Assembly: GCA_035260485.1 (NCBI GenBank)
Contig: DATFVC010000070.1
Span: 1 to 64,000 of the forward strand
Origin: VRUE01 sp035260485
GTDB lineage: Bacteria; Actinomycetota; Thermoleophilia; Solirubrobacterales; 70-9
DNA: 64,000 nucleotides
Direction: 5' to 3'
Shown: positions 44,763 through 53,393 of the stretch, piece after piece
How positions within the stretch are numbered: position 1 is the stretch's first letter
Layout of the letters: each line of letters opens with the position of its first letter
Translations under genes and position numbers: made by a program
The notes under the pieces: model-generated
What the model was told of the DNA's origin: nothing
What the model saw: only the letters and a program-made list of their open reading frames with translations
Databases searched by the model: none

Positions 44763-45737
44763 TCAGCCGCCCTTCTTAGCCTTAATGGCTTCCGTCAGCT
44801 TGGGAACGATCTTGTGCAGATCGCCGACCACGCCGAGGTCCGAGAACTCGAAGATCGGCGCGTTCTGATCCTTGTTGATCGCCAGGATGTTCTCCGAGCT
44901 CTGCATTCCGACCTTGTGCTGGATCGCGCCGGAGATGCCGGCGGCCAGGTAGAGCTTCGGCGCGACCGTCTTGCCGGTCTGGCCGATCTGGGCCGCGTAG
45001 GGGTACCAGCCGGCGTCGACCACGGCGCGGGTCGCGGCAACCGCCCCGCCCATCGCCTCGGCCAGCTCCTCGCACTGCTTGAAGCCCTCCGCGGCGCCCA
45101 GTCCGCGGCCACCGCCGACGAGGATGTCGGCGTCCTCGATGTTGACGTCGGCGCCGCGCTGCTCGCCACGCTGCACCAGCTTCGCCCTGGTCGACCAGGG
45201 CGAGAGCTCAACGTCGACGTCGACGACCTCGGCGCTGCCGCCGCTCTCCTTGGCATCGAAGGCGTTGAGGCGGCCGATGATGATCCCAGGCTCGCTGACG
45301 TAGCCGACGTCGGCGATCTGGGAGTCCTGCAGGATCGGGCGCTCGACGACAAGCTTGCTGTCCTGCACCTTGACCTGCGTCACCTCCATCGTCACGCCGG
45401 CATTGAGACGCGCGGTCAGACCCGCCCCGATCTCGAAGCCGAGCAGACCACCGCCGAACAGCGCGTAGCCGAAGCCCTCGTCCTGGATGACCTTGGCCAT
45501 CGCGTCGACGATCGGCTGAGCCAAGCCCTCGGGCACGCTCTTGGCCCGGTAGACCTTCGCCGCGCCCCAGTTACCGAGCGAAGCGCAAGCATCGTCGGCA
45601 ACCTCACCGACGACGAGCGCGGCGGCTTCGCCGCCAATTTCGCCGGCCAGCTTGGCCGCCTCGGAGATAGCCCCGAGCGAGTTTTTGTTGAAGTTGCCCT
45701 CGTCGTCGTGAAGGGCGTAAACCAGGATGCCTGCCAT
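44763..45737 (-). CDS. etfA: Electron transfer flavoprotein subunit alpha
   Basis: The 324-residue FAD-binding subunit of ETF. The N-terminal half begins ILVYALHDDEGNFNKNSLGA. The C-terminal FAD domain contains VGGGRGLGAAEGFKQCEELA, AATRAVVDAGWYPYAAQIGQTG and YLAAGISGAIQHKVGMQ. ATG 45737 follows AAAGGAG by six bases, so a longer reading to 45785 is not needed. It lies downstream of etfB across a 164-bp gap with a hairpin repeat and upstream of ETF-QO. Confidence 0.95.
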   Translation of the reverse strand: MAGILVYALHDDEGNFNKNSLGAISEAAKLAGEIGGEAAALVVGEVADDACASLGNWGAAKVYRAKSVPEGLAQPIVDAMAKVIQDEGFGYALFGGGLLGFEIGAGLTARLNAGVTMEVTQVKVQDSKLVVERPILQDSQIADVGYVSEPGIIIGRLNAFDAKESGGSAEVVDVDVELSPWSTRAKLVQRGEQRGADVNIEDADILVGGGRGLGAAEGFKQCEELAEAMGGAVAATRAVVDAGWYPYAAQIGQTGKTVAPKLYLAAGISGAIQHKVGMQSSENILAINKDQNAPIFEFSDLGVVGDLHKIVPKLTEAIKAKKGG

Positions 45738-45793
45738 TAGTGTCTCCTTTCGGCAGTCAGGCCCGCTTCTGGCCGCGAAAACCAAGCGGGGCT

Positions 45794-45848
45794 AGGACGC
45801 AGGGAGCGTGGCGTGCCGGATGGCACGCGAGCGACTGAGGACGACGCC
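45794..45848. repeat. Family F hairpin repeat between etfB and etfA
   Basis: GCGTGCC-GGAT-GGCACGC forms a 7-bp hairpin at 45811-45828. Its flanks (GGACGCAGGGAGCGTG before, GAGCGACTGAGGACG after) match the copies near 10986-11090 almost base for base. The rest of the 164-bp etfB-etfA gap shows no gene. Confidence 0.6.
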
Positions 45849-45901
45849 CCCGCGCAGGTTTGCAGCGAGTCAGAACGGGTCTGATTGTCGGAAGGAGACA
45901 C

Positions 45902-46693
45902 TCAGATCAGCTTCCTCTCGTCAAGCCAGGCGACGATCTTTTCGACCGTCTCGTTGGTGTCCTCGTCCTCGATGATCTCCCCGGCCTCCTTGGGGGGCGG
46001 CGGGTTGAGCGCAAGGACCGCCGTCTTGGAGCCGGCCTCGCCGACCATGCCGCCGTCGATACCGACGTCGCCGGTCGCCTTGCCGTCGAGCGGTTTTTTC
46101 TTCGCCCCCATGATCGCTTTCAGGCTCGGGTAGCGCGGCTCGTTGATCGCGTCTCCGACGCTGATCACGGCCGGCAGCTCGACCTCGACCGTGTCGTAGC
46201 CGTACTCGGCCTGGCGCTCGCAGCGCAGCTTGCCGTCGGTCACATCGATCTTGATCACCTGCGTCAGCGACGGCATCTGCAGGTGGTCGGCGACGACGGC
46301 GCCGATCGTGTAGCACTCGCCGTCGTCGGACTGCTGGCCGAGCAGAACCAGGTCCGGGCTCTCGGACTCGAGCACCTTGGCCAGCGAGTAGCCGGTGGCG
46401 CAGACGTCGGAGCCCGACAGCGCGTCGTCGGAGAGGTGGACCGAGCGGTCGGCGCCCAGCGCCACCGCCTTGTGCAGCGCGCGGACCGCCGAGTCGGGTC
46501 CCATCGTCACCGCGACGACCTCCTCGACCGGAATCGCGCCGCCCTCCTTGATCTGCATGGCGGCCTCGATTGCGTGGGTGTCGAATGGGTTGAGGTTTTT
46601 CTCGCCGCCACGGTCCAGCCGCATCGTTCCGGGGTCGATGCGCTTCTGGACGGCGGCGTCCGGAACCTCCTTGACCAGGACGCAGATCTTCAA
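45902..46693 (-). CDS. etfB: Electron transfer flavoprotein subunit beta
   Basis: The 263-residue AMP-binding subunit of ETF, beginning MKICVLVKEVPDAAVQKRID. NPFDTHAIEAAMQIKEGG and LLGQQSDDGECYTIGAVVAD are typical of the family, and the loop near residues 190-200 (LPAVISVGDAINEPRYPSLK) is the recognition loop that anchors partner dehydrogenases. The start is TTG 46693, fixed by AAGGAGG eight bases upstream. It is the first gene of the ETF cluster and has its own operator-like promoter region. Confidence 0.95.
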   Translation of the reverse strand: MKICVLVKEVPDAAVQKRIDPGTMRLDRGGEKNLNPFDTHAIEAAMQIKEGGAIPVEEVVAVTMGPDSAVRALHKAVALGADRSVHLSDDALSGSDVCATGYSLAKVLESESPDLVLLGQQSDDGECYTIGAVVADHLQMPSLTQVIKIDVTDGKLRCERQAEYGYDTVEVELPAVISVGDAINEPRYPSLKAIMGAKKKPLDGKATGDVGIDGGMVGEAGSKTAVLALNPPPPKEAGEIIEDEDTNETVEKIVAWLDERKLI

Positions 46694-46725
46694 CTTTCAA
46701 GCCTCCTTGGCTGTTGCTCAGGCTG

Positions 46726-46741
46726 TTGACTGACCAGTCAA
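46726..46741. promoter_or_regulatory. TetR-type palindrome upstream of etfB
   Basis: TTGACTGACCAGTCAA is a perfect 7+7 palindrome with a 2-bp centre. It lies 33 bp before the etfB start and just downstream of a TATAGA -10-like hexamer (read on the minus strand). This is a common arrangement for TetR-family repressors of beta-oxidation genes. The regulator is not in the window, unless it is the TetR at 35774. Confidence 0.55.
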
Positions 46742-46800
46742 TCAGTCTATCTATACATCAGGACGTGTGGCATCCCGCGTGTGCTTGGTCACGCTCGGAA

Positions 46801-47229
46801 TCAAGCTTCTTCCCGCTCATGGCGCTCTTCGGCGCCGTTGCGGATGAAATCGACGATCTCGTCGGTGCCCGAGCCGGGCGTGAAGACCGCGGCGACCCCC
46901 AGCTCCTTCAGCTCGGGGATGTCGTCGGCCGGGATCGTGCCCCCGACCGTGACCAGGACGTCGTCGACGCCCTGCGCCTTCAAAAGCTCGACAACCCGCG
47001 GCACCAGCGTCATGTGGGCGCCGGAGAGGATCGAGAGGCCGACAGCGTCGGCGTCCTCCTGGATCACGGTCTCGGCGATCTGCTCCGGCGTCTGGTGCAG
47101 GCCGGTGTAGATCACCTCCATTCCTGCGTCACGCAATGCCCGGGCGATGATCTTGGCGCCGCGGTCGTGCCCGTCCAAACCAGGCTTGGCGACGACGACG
47201 CGGATCTTGCGGGCGGTTGCTGCCTCCAT
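46801..47229 (-). CDS. Methylmalonyl-CoA mutase, cobalamin-binding subunit
   Basis: A 142-residue stand-alone B12-binding domain. It carries the base-off signature KPGLDGHDRGAKIIARAL (DxHxxG), VGLSILSGAHMTL (SxL) and VGGTIPADDI (GG). It pairs with the separate catalytic subunit whose gene ends 25 bp upstream. Together they would convert methylmalonyl-CoA to succinyl-CoA. The split form is typical of archaea and some Actinobacteria. A short acidic tail (GAEERHEREEA) follows the domain. Confidence 0.9.
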   Translation of the reverse strand: MEAATARKIRVVVAKPGLDGHDRGAKIIARALRDAGMEVIYTGLHQTPEQIAETVIQEDADAVGLSILSGAHMTLVPRVVELLKAQGVDDVLVTVGGTIPADDIPELKELGVAAVFTPGSGTDEIVDFIRNGAEERHEREEA

Positions 47230-47254
47230 TGCGGCCGGGAACCCTAGCGCCTGC

Positions 47255-48874
47255 CTAGAAAACCGGAGACTCCGTGTAGGTGCCGAAGACCTCTTGCAGG
47301 GCAGAGATCATCTCGCCCTCGGTGGCGCGGGCACGGGCGGCCTCGATGATCGGCGGCATCAAGTTGGCGTCGGTCGTGGCGGCGCGCTTCAACTCCGCAA
47401 GCGCGGTCTCGACACCCGCCCCGTCGCGGCGCGCTTTGGTCGCTGCCAGGCGATCGGTCTGCTTGCGTTCCAGCGCAGGATCGATGCGCAGGATCGGGGT
47501 CGCGTCTTCATCCTCCTGGGTGAAGTCGTTGACCCCGACGACGATCCGCTTGCGCTGGTCGAGCTCGCGCTGGTAGGTGAAGGCGGCGTCGGCGATCTCA
47601 CGCTGCGGGAAGTTGCGGCGGATCGCCTCGACCATCCCTCCCAGCTCGTCGATCCGGGCGAAGTACTCGTAAGCGGCGCGCTCCATCTCGTCGGTGAGCT
47701 TCTCGACGAACCAGGAGCCGCCAAGCGGGTCCGGGGTGTTCGGGGCGCCCGACTCGAAGGCGATGACCTGCTGGGTGCGCAGCGCCACCCGCACCGCCTC
47801 CTCGGTCGGCAGTGCCAGCGCCTCGTCGAAGGAGTTGGTGTGCAGCGACTGGGTACCGCCGAGCACCGCCGCCAGCGCCTCCAGCGAGGTGCGGACGACG
47901 TTGTTGAGCGGCTGTTGGGCGGTCAGCGAGACGCCGGCGGTCTGCGCGTGGAAGCGCAGCCGCATCGACTCCTCGCGCTTGGCGCCGTAGGTGTCGCGCA
48001 TCTCGCGCGCCCAGATCCGGCGCGCCGCCCGGTACTTCGCGATCTCCTCGAAGAAGTCGATGTGGGCGTTGAAGAAGAAGGAGAGCCGAGGGGCGAAGTC
48101 GTCGACGTCGAGGCCGCGCTCGAGCGCCCGCTCGACGTAGGTGAACCCGTCCTTCAGCGTGAAGGCGAGCTCCTGCTGCGCGGTCGAACCCGCCTCACGG
48201 ATGTGGTAGCCGGAGATCGAGACCGGGTGCCAGCGGGGCATGCTCTCGGTGCACCACTCGATCATGTCGGTGACCAGCCGCATCGCCGGCTCGATCGGGA
48301 AGCACCACTCTTTCTGGGCGATGTACTCCTTGAGGATGTCGGTCTGGATCGTGCCGCCGAGCTTCTCCGCCGGCGCCCCCTGTTGCTCGCCGACCAGCAC
48401 GTAGAAGGCGAGCAGGATCGCCGCCGGCGCGTTGATCGTCATCGAGGTGGTGACACCGCCGAGCGGAATCCCGTCGAAGAGCTGTTCCATGTCGTCGAGG
48501 CTGTCGACCGCGACACCCTCGCGGCCCACCTCGCCGAGGCTGCGCTCGTGATCGGAGTCGTAGCCCATCAGGGTCGGCATGTCGAAGGCGGTCGAGAGCC
48601 CGGTCTGGCCGTGGTCGAGCAGGTAGTGGAAGCGCTCGTTGGTCTCCTCGACCGTGCCGAAGCCGGCGAACTGGCGCATCGTCCAGAGCCGCCCCCGGTA
48701 CATCGACTCATACGGCCCGCGGGTGAACGGATACTCGCCGGGGCGGCCTACGGTCTCCTCAGGGTCTGGGGGCGCAACCTCAGGCCCATAGAGCGGCCCG
48801 ATCGGGTGCCCGGACATCGTCGTGCGCTCAACCTCCTGCTCTTCCAAGGGCCTCTGCCGCGGTTCCGTCGCCAT
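47255..48874 (-). CDS. Methylmalonyl-CoA mutase, catalytic (large) subunit
   Basis: The 539-residue TIM-barrel part of an adenosylcobalamin acyl-CoA mutase, without its own B12 domain. YPFTRGPYESMYRGRLWTMR carries the CoA and substrate-contacting residues (the Tyr-Arg pair of the mutase clade). RQFAGFGTVEETNERFHYLL and GLSTAFDMPTLMGYDSD follow. The order with the B12 subunit suggests one operon. The GTPase chaperone MeaB is 10 kb away at 59092. Confidence 0.92.
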   Translation of the reverse strand: MATEPRQRPLEEQEVERTTMSGHPIGPLYGPEVAPPDPEETVGRPGEYPFTRGPYESMYRGRLWTMRQFAGFGTVEETNERFHYLLDHGQTGLSTAFDMPTLMGYDSDHERSLGEVGREGVAVDSLDDMEQLFDGIPLGGVTTSMTINAPAAILLAFYVLVGEQQGAPAEKLGGTIQTDILKEYIAQKEWCFPIEPAMRLVTDMIEWCTESMPRWHPVSISGYHIREAGSTAQQELAFTLKDGFTYVERALERGLDVDDFAPRLSFFFNAHIDFFEEIAKYRAARRIWAREMRDTYGAKREESMRLRFHAQTAGVSLTAQQPLNNVVRTSLEALAAVLGGTQSLHTNSFDEALALPTEEAVRVALRTQQVIAFESGAPNTPDPLGGSWFVEKLTDEMERAAYEYFARIDELGGMVEAIRRNFPQREIADAAFTYQRELDQRKRIVVGVNDFTQEDEDATPILRIDPALERKQTDRLAATKARRDGAGVETALAELKRAATTDANLMPPIIEAARARATEGEMISALQEVFGTYTESPVF

Positions 48875-48898
48875 TCGAACAGTCTAGGCCCGACCGGG

Positions 48899-48950
48899 AG
48901 ACGTGCCGTCACTTAGAGGTCCATATGGGTGCCTAAGTGACGGCACGTCT
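48899..48950. repeat. Hairpin family B, copy 2
   Basis: Perfect 18-bp arms, AGACGTGCCGTCACTTAG at 48899-48916 and complement at 48933-48950, enclose the 16-nt loop AGGTCCATATGGGTGC. The right arm ends over the HAD-phosphatase stop codon region (48949). The loop matches copy 1 at 13 of 16 positions when oriented alike. Confidence 0.75.
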
Positions 48951-49779
48951 AGCGGCGGACGGGGAAGCGGCGGGGTGCCGGTTTGCGGCGCGCGGCGATG
49001 CGGGAAGCGCCGAAGCCAGCCACGGTCGCCAGCACGGTGACGGTGAGCGCGACGAGGCGGCGGCCGAGCTGCTCGAAGCGCATCGTCTGCCAGCCTTCCT
49101 TGCGGGCGAGCTCGGTCAGGGCCGGGTCCGGGTTGACGGCAACCGGATGGCCGACCGCGCGCAGCATCGGCAGGTCGGAGAGCGAGTCCGAGTAGGCGTA
49201 GGACGCGGCGAGATCGATCCCGTGCTCGGCGGCGAACGCCTCCATCGCCTCCACCTTGCCCTTCCCATAGACGAAGGGACCGTCGAAGCGGCCGGTGAAG
49301 GCGCCATCTGCGTTCACCTCGTAGCGCGTGCCGATCCCACCGTCCATCCCCAGCACTGCGGCCAGGGGTTCGACGACTCCATTGCCGGCGGCACTGACGA
49401 TGAAGGTGGCGCGACCCTCGTCCTGGTGGGCGTAGACCTCGTCGAGCATCTGCGGGTAGACCCGCGGCAGGATCGCCGCCATCACCTCGGGGTTCATCCG
49501 CTCGAGGCTGCGTGCCGGCACCTCCGCGATCAGGTCGCGAGCGACCCGCAGCACCTCCGTCGTGCGCTCGTCGGTGGTGCCGCGCAGGCGGTAACGCAAG
49601 TGCTCGATTGCCCAGCTCGCCAACTGCCGGCGCCCGACGATCCCGTGCCGCGTCGCGACACGGGCGAACTGCATACCCGAAGACCCCGCCATCAGGGTCT
49701 TGTCCAGATCGAAGAAGGCCGCAGCGCGCTGCAAACCGTCGTCTGGCTTTGTCCTCGGTCGGTCGGCTTGGTCACGCAC
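48949..49779 (-). CDS. HAD-superfamily subfamily IB phosphatase
   Basis: A 276-residue hydrolase. Motif I is AAAFFDLDKTLMAGSS (nucleophile Asp), motif II FIVSAAGNGVVEPLAAVLGM, and motif III/IV YAYSDSLSDLPMLRAVG. This matches the HAD-IB group (SerB-like and lysophosphatidic acid phosphatase relatives). A C-terminal hydrophobic stretch (LTVTVLATVAGFGAS) and basic tail suggest membrane attachment, so a phospholipid head-group substrate is possible. GTG 49779 is used as the start; a TTG nearer to motif I is an alternative. Confidence 0.82.
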   Translation of the reverse strand: MRDQADRPRTKPDDGLQRAAAFFDLDKTLMAGSSGMQFARVATRHGIVGRRQLASWAIEHLRYRLRGTTDERTTEVLRVARDLIAEVPARSLERMNPEVMAAILPRVYPQMLDEVYAHQDEGRATFIVSAAGNGVVEPLAAVLGMDGGIGTRYEVNADGAFTGRFDGPFVYGKGKVEAMEAFAAEHGIDLAASYAYSDSLSDLPMLRAVGHPVAVNPDPALTELARKEGWQTMRFEQLGRRLVALTVTVLATVAGFGASRIAARRKPAPRRFPVRR

Positions 49780-49844
49780 TTGTTAGTGCGCTCCCGGCGC
49801 CGACCCCCCTGCGTCCGCGCCAGACTCGGTTTTCGCGCGCTGAA

Positions 49845-51020
49845 TCACACCTCTATGACGATGGCATCTCCTTGGCCACCGCCGGAGCAGATGGCAGCAA
49901 CGCCCAATCCTCCACCCCGTCTACCCAACTCATGGACCAAAGACCCCACGATGCGGGCGCCGGAGGCGCCGATCGGGTGGCCGAGCGCGATCGCACCACC
50001 GTTGACGTTGACGTTCTCCTCGTCGATGCCAAGCATCCGCACCGAGTTGAGCGCGACCGAGGCGAAGGCCTCGTTGATCTCCCAGAGGTCGACGTCCTCG
50101 GGGCTCTTGCCGATCTTCTCCAGCGCCTGCTTGGCAGCATTGGCGGGGGTTTTCGCCAGGTAGGGGAAGTCGTCTGCGACGGTGCCGTAGGAGAGGACGC
50201 GCGCCAGCACGGTGTGCCCTTCCCTGTCGGCCCACTCCTCGGAGGCGACGACGATCGCGCCGGCGCCGTCGTTGACGCCTGGCGCGTTGCCGGCGGTGTG
50301 GGTGGCGTCCTCGCCGCCGATCGCCCGCAGCCCCGCAAGGGTCTCGATGGTCGTGTCGGGCCGGATCGCCTCGTCGGTCTCGACCGCGGTCTCACCCTTG
50401 CGCGACTTGACCGTGACGGCGGAGATCTCATCGGCGAGTCGGCCGGCGTCGGTCGCCTCGGCGGCGAGCCGGTGCGAGCGCTCGGCGAAGCGGTCCATGT
50501 CGGCGCGGGTGATCTCCAGCTCGTTGGAGACCTCGCTCGCCTCGTTGATCATCTGTTTTTCGGTGAAGGGGTTGGTGAGGCCGTCGTGGACCATCGCGTC
50601 GATCGTCTGGACGTGCCCCATCCGGTAGCCGAAGCGGGCGCCGGGCAGCAGGTGCGGCGCGCCGCTCATCGACTCCATGCCGCCGGTCACCGCGATCTCG
50701 GTGTCGCCGGCACGAATCGCCATGTCGGCGATGCCGAGCGAGCGCATGCCGGAGGCGCAGACCTTGTTGATCGTCTCGGAGGGCACCTCCTTCGGGACAC
50801 CGCCCTTGATCTGGGCCTGGCGCGAGGGGATCTGCCCCTGGCCGGCCTGCAGGACCTGGCCGAAGACGACCTGCTCGACCTGCTCGGGATCGACGCCGGA
50901 GCGCTCCAGGGCGGCCTCGATCACGTGGCCGCCGAGGTCGGTGGCGTCGAGGGAGGCGAGGCTCCCGCCCATCTTGCCAAAGGGGGTTCGAGCGGTTCCG
51001 AGGATGACTGAGCTGGGCAT
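49845..51020 (-). CDS. Acetyl-CoA C-acyltransferase (thiolase)
   Basis: A 391-residue thiolase that condenses or cleaves acyl-CoA units. The acyl-accepting Cys is in INKVCASGMRSLGIADMA. NEAFASVALNSVRML and GGAIALGHPIGASGARIVGS hold the catalytic His, and AICSGGGQGDAIVIEV holds the second Cys near the C-terminus. Acetyl-CoA acetyltransferase is the likeliest assignment. It lies alone on its strand but close to acyl-CoA dehydrogenase and ALDH genes, consistent with fatty-acid breakdown. Confidence 0.93.
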   Translation of the reverse strand: MPSSVILGTARTPFGKMGGSLASLDATDLGGHVIEAALERSGVDPEQVEQVVFGQVLQAGQGQIPSRQAQIKGGVPKEVPSETINKVCASGMRSLGIADMAIRAGDTEIAVTGGMESMSGAPHLLPGARFGYRMGHVQTIDAMVHDGLTNPFTEKQMINEASEVSNELEITRADMDRFAERSHRLAAEATDAGRLADEISAVTVKSRKGETAVETDEAIRPDTTIETLAGLRAIGGEDATHTAGNAPGVNDGAGAIVVASEEWADREGHTVLARVLSYGTVADDFPYLAKTPANAAKQALEKIGKSPEDVDLWEINEAFASVALNSVRMLGIDEENVNVNGGAIALGHPIGASGARIVGSLVHELGRRGGGLGVAAICSGGGQGDAIVIEV

Positions 51021-51136
51021 CTACTGCCTTTCTTCTGCGAGTCGTGGCGGTCTGATCAGGGGCGTCTGGCCCTGCCCGGGACGATAGCGTGAGGACTCGC
51101 CGATCTGCGTGCGCAAGCGCATAGACTCGCGAGCCC

Positions 51137-52573
51137 GTGAAGGTCGGATTGAGCCAGACTCAGCTTGTCGAGGTCGACGCCGGCCTGGTCGTCGTCGGGC
51201 TCTATGAGGGGGAGCAACTGCCGGAGGGTGTGGCGGGCGCCCTGGGAGCCGCCGATGCCAAGGGCGGCCTCGAGAAGGTCTCGCTCCTCCATCCCGAGCG
51301 CCCGGGCCGCGTCCTCGCGGTTGGCCTCGGCAAGCGCGACGACGCCGATACGGAGCGATTTCGAGTCGCCGCTGCCATCGCCGCCAAGGAGGCGGCCAAG
51401 CTGGATGTGACCTCACTCGCCTGGCTTCTGCCTGAGTCGGGCGATGGCGAGGCGACCGCCGCGGCCCTGGTCACCGGCACGATCCTCGCCTCCTACCGCT
51501 TCGACCGCTTCCGCAGCAGCGACCCCGACGGGCCTCCCCCGCCCCGGCTCGAGTCCCTGACTCTGCTCGGCCCCGCGAGCATCGCCGAAGCCGCCGAAGC
51601 CTCCCGCGTCTGCGCCGAGGCGCAAAACCGGGCCCGCGACCTGCAGAGCCTTCCCTCCAACGTCGCAACTCCCTCGTACCTTGCCGGACGCGCCGAGGAG
51701 ATCGCCGGGATGAACGATGTGCTCAGCGTCGAGGTTCTCGGCCGAGCGGAGATCTCCGCCAAGGAGATGGGCGGCCTGGTTGCGGTCAGCCAGGGGACCG
51801 AGGAGGAGCCGAAGTTGATCGTGCTCCGCTACGCGGGCGGCGGCTCCGGCCCCACGCTGGGCCTCGTCGGCAAGGGCGTCACCTTCGATACGGGCGGCAT
51901 CTCGCTGAAGCCCTCGGCCTCGATGCACGAGATGAAGATGGACATGTCGGGCGCCGCTGCCGTGCTGGAGGCGGTCGGGGCGATCGCCGAGCTGGGCCTG
52001 GCGCTGGACCTGATCGCGGTCGTCCCTTCGACCGAGAACATGCCGTCGGGAACCGCGATAAAGCCCGGCGACGTCATCACCCAGTACAACGGCAAGACGG
52101 TCGAGGTCAACAACACCGACGCCGAGGGTCGCCTGATCCTCGCCGATGCCCTCGCCTACGCGGTCGAGCTGGGAGCGGAGCGGATCGTCGACCTGGCGAC
52201 GCTCACCGGCGCCGTGTTGATCGCCCTCGGCTCGACCTACGCCGCGGTCATCTCCAACGACGACGACCTCGCCGACGAAGTCGAGCAGGCCGGCAAGACG
52301 ACGGGCGAGCTGGTCTGGCGCCTCCCCCTCCACCCCGAGTACAAGGAGCTGACCAAGGGCGCCGTCGCCGACCTCACCAACGCCTCCGCCAAGCGCAAGG
52401 CGGGAACGATTTACGCTGGCTCCTTCCTCGAGGAGTTCGTCGGCGAGACCCCCTGGGCCCACGTCGACATCGCCGGCACGGCCTGGGACGTCGGCCGCGC
52501 CTATACCGGCAACGACGCCAGCGGCTTCGGCGTCCGCCTCCTCGTCGAGCTCGCCCACGAGCTCTCCGCGTAG
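51137..52573 (+). CDS. pepA: Leucyl aminopeptidase (M17 family)
   Basis: A cytosolic di-metal aminopeptidase of 478 residues. The catalytic C-terminal domain has VGKGVTFDTGGISLKP (the metal-binding Lys and Asp) and the fingerprint NNTDAEGRLILADAL. It ends with WAHVDIAGTAWDV. The N-terminal domain is less conserved, as usual. GTG 51137 is the start. It is divergent from the thiolase gene and convergent with the thioesterase gene, 13 bp apart. Confidence 0.95.
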   Translation: MKVGLSQTQLVEVDAGLVVVGLYEGEQLPEGVAGALGAADAKGGLEKVSLLHPERPGRVLAVGLGKRDDADTERFRVAAAIAAKEAAKLDVTSLAWLLPESGDGEATAAALVTGTILASYRFDRFRSSDPDGPPPPRLESLTLLGPASIAEAAEASRVCAEAQNRARDLQSLPSNVATPSYLAGRAEEIAGMNDVLSVEVLGRAEISAKEMGGLVAVSQGTEEEPKLIVLRYAGGGSGPTLGLVGKGVTFDTGGISLKPSASMHEMKMDMSGAAAVLEAVGAIAELGLALDLIAVVPSTENMPSGTAIKPGDVITQYNGKTVEVNNTDAEGRLILADALAYAVELGAERIVDLATLTGAVLIALGSTYAAVISNDDDLADEVEQAGKTTGELVWRLPLHPEYKELTKGAVADLTNASAKRKAGTIYAGSFLEEFVGETPWAHVDIAGTAWDVGRAYTGNDASGFGVRLLVELAHELSA

Positions 52574-52586
52574 CGACCTTCGCCGC

Positions 52587-53132
52587 TCAGGCTTCGAGGA
52601 TCATGCAGGTGGCGACGCCGTGGGCGAGCAGCTTGCCGCTGTCGGCGGCGGTCAGCTTGGCCTCCGAGGTCGCCTGGCGGCGGCCACGGTAGACGACGCT
52701 GGCCTCGCAGAGGACGCGGCCGGTGTCGCGGGTGATCGGGCGCACGTACTTGGCCTCGAGACCGAGCGAGGTGTAACCGACCCCGGCCGGCAAGGTGGTG
52801 TGGACCGCGCAGCCGAGTGCCGAGTCGAGCAGGGTCGCCGCATAGCCGCCATGGACGACGCCGATCGGGTTGTAGTGCTCCTCGCCGGGCTCGCCCTCGA
52901 AGACTGCGCGGCCGTCGCCGAGCTCGATCGGCCGCAACCGCATCGTCACCGCGATCGGCGGCGGCGGCACCTTGCCGCCGACGACCGCTTCCATGTACTC
53001 CATCCCGCTCATCGTCGCCCCGGCGGCCGCGGTCGGCACTGGGTCCTGCCAGACCAAGGTGCGGCTGCGGCTGGTCTCCGGACTCGACTCGGCGAAGGCC
53101 AGAGCGGCATCGACCGCGGTTTCGCCGCTCAT
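52587..53132 (-). CDS. PaaI-type hotdog-fold thioesterase
   Basis: A 181-residue hotdog-fold protein that should hydrolyse an acyl-CoA thioester. EEHYNPIGVVHGGYAATLLD is the core helix with the HGG motif of the PaaI/4HBT family, and GLEAKYVRPITRDTGRV continues the sheet. The start ATG 53132 lies in an ATGA overlap with a short upstream frame. The only longer reading begins at 53327 inside an operator and has no thioesterase similarity. It is divergent from the HxlR regulator, its probable controller. Confidence 0.85.
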   Translation of the reverse strand: MSGETAVDAALAFAESSPETSRSRTLVWQDPVPTAAAGATMSGMEYMEAVVGGKVPPPPIAVTMRLRPIELGDGRAVFEGEPGEEHYNPIGVVHGGYAATLLDSALGCAVHTTLPAGVGYTSLGLEAKYVRPITRDTGRVLCEASVVYRGRRQATSEAKLTAADSGKLLAHGVATCMILEA

Positions 53133-53278
53133 CGCGCCCCCCGGCGGCCGCCGGCCCCGGTGGCGCCCGGCCGGCGACTGGCGGGGTAGTGCAGGTCGGC
53201 GGCGATCTCGGCCTGGCTGATCGAGATCCGTGCAGCCTTCGCTCGTCTGTGATGCCTCTGCCTTGAAATCAGCCTCAT
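53129..53278 (-). CDS. Possible 49-residue leader ORF upstream of the thioesterase
   Basis: A short frame starts MRLISRQRHHRRAKAARISI at ATG 53278 with GGAGG seven bases upstream. It ends in an ATGA overlap with the thioesterase start. The site and overlap are what a translationally coupled gene would have. The protein is very basic and low-complexity towards the end (PGATGAGGRRGAR). It may be a real small protein, a leader that aids translation, or chance. Confidence 0.3.
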   Translation of the reverse strand: MRLISRQRHHRRAKAARISISQAEIAADLHYPASRRPGATGAGGRRGAR

Positions 53279-53313
53279 CTCTGCGCCTCCAATCGGCGGG
53301 TCCGTCTGGGTAA

Positions 53314-53328
53314 GTTGCATCAAGCAAC
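53314..53328. promoter_or_regulatory. Candidate HxlR operator, site 1
   Basis: GTTGCATCAAGCAAC is a 15-bp imperfect palindrome (GTTGC-N5-GCAAC). The same site recurs in reverse orientation at 53357-53371, 43 bp away centre to centre, between the divergent thioesterase and hxlR genes. The paired sites suggest dimeric HxlR binding and shared repression or activation of both promoters. Confidence 0.6.
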
Positions 53329-53356
53329 TCCTGTCACCGGGACCCTAACCGACTCG

Positions 53357-53371
53357 GTTGCTTGATGCAAC
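53357..53371. promoter_or_regulatory. Candidate HxlR operator, site 2
   Basis: GTTGCTTGATGCAAC is the exact reverse complement of site 1 at 53314. It lies 22 bp before the preferred hxlR start (GTG 53394) and contains an in-frame TTG that would otherwise be read as a start. The two sites make a 58-bp symmetrical control region. Confidence 0.6.
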
Positions 53372-53393
53372 TCAGTGTGCGAAGATCACTCTC

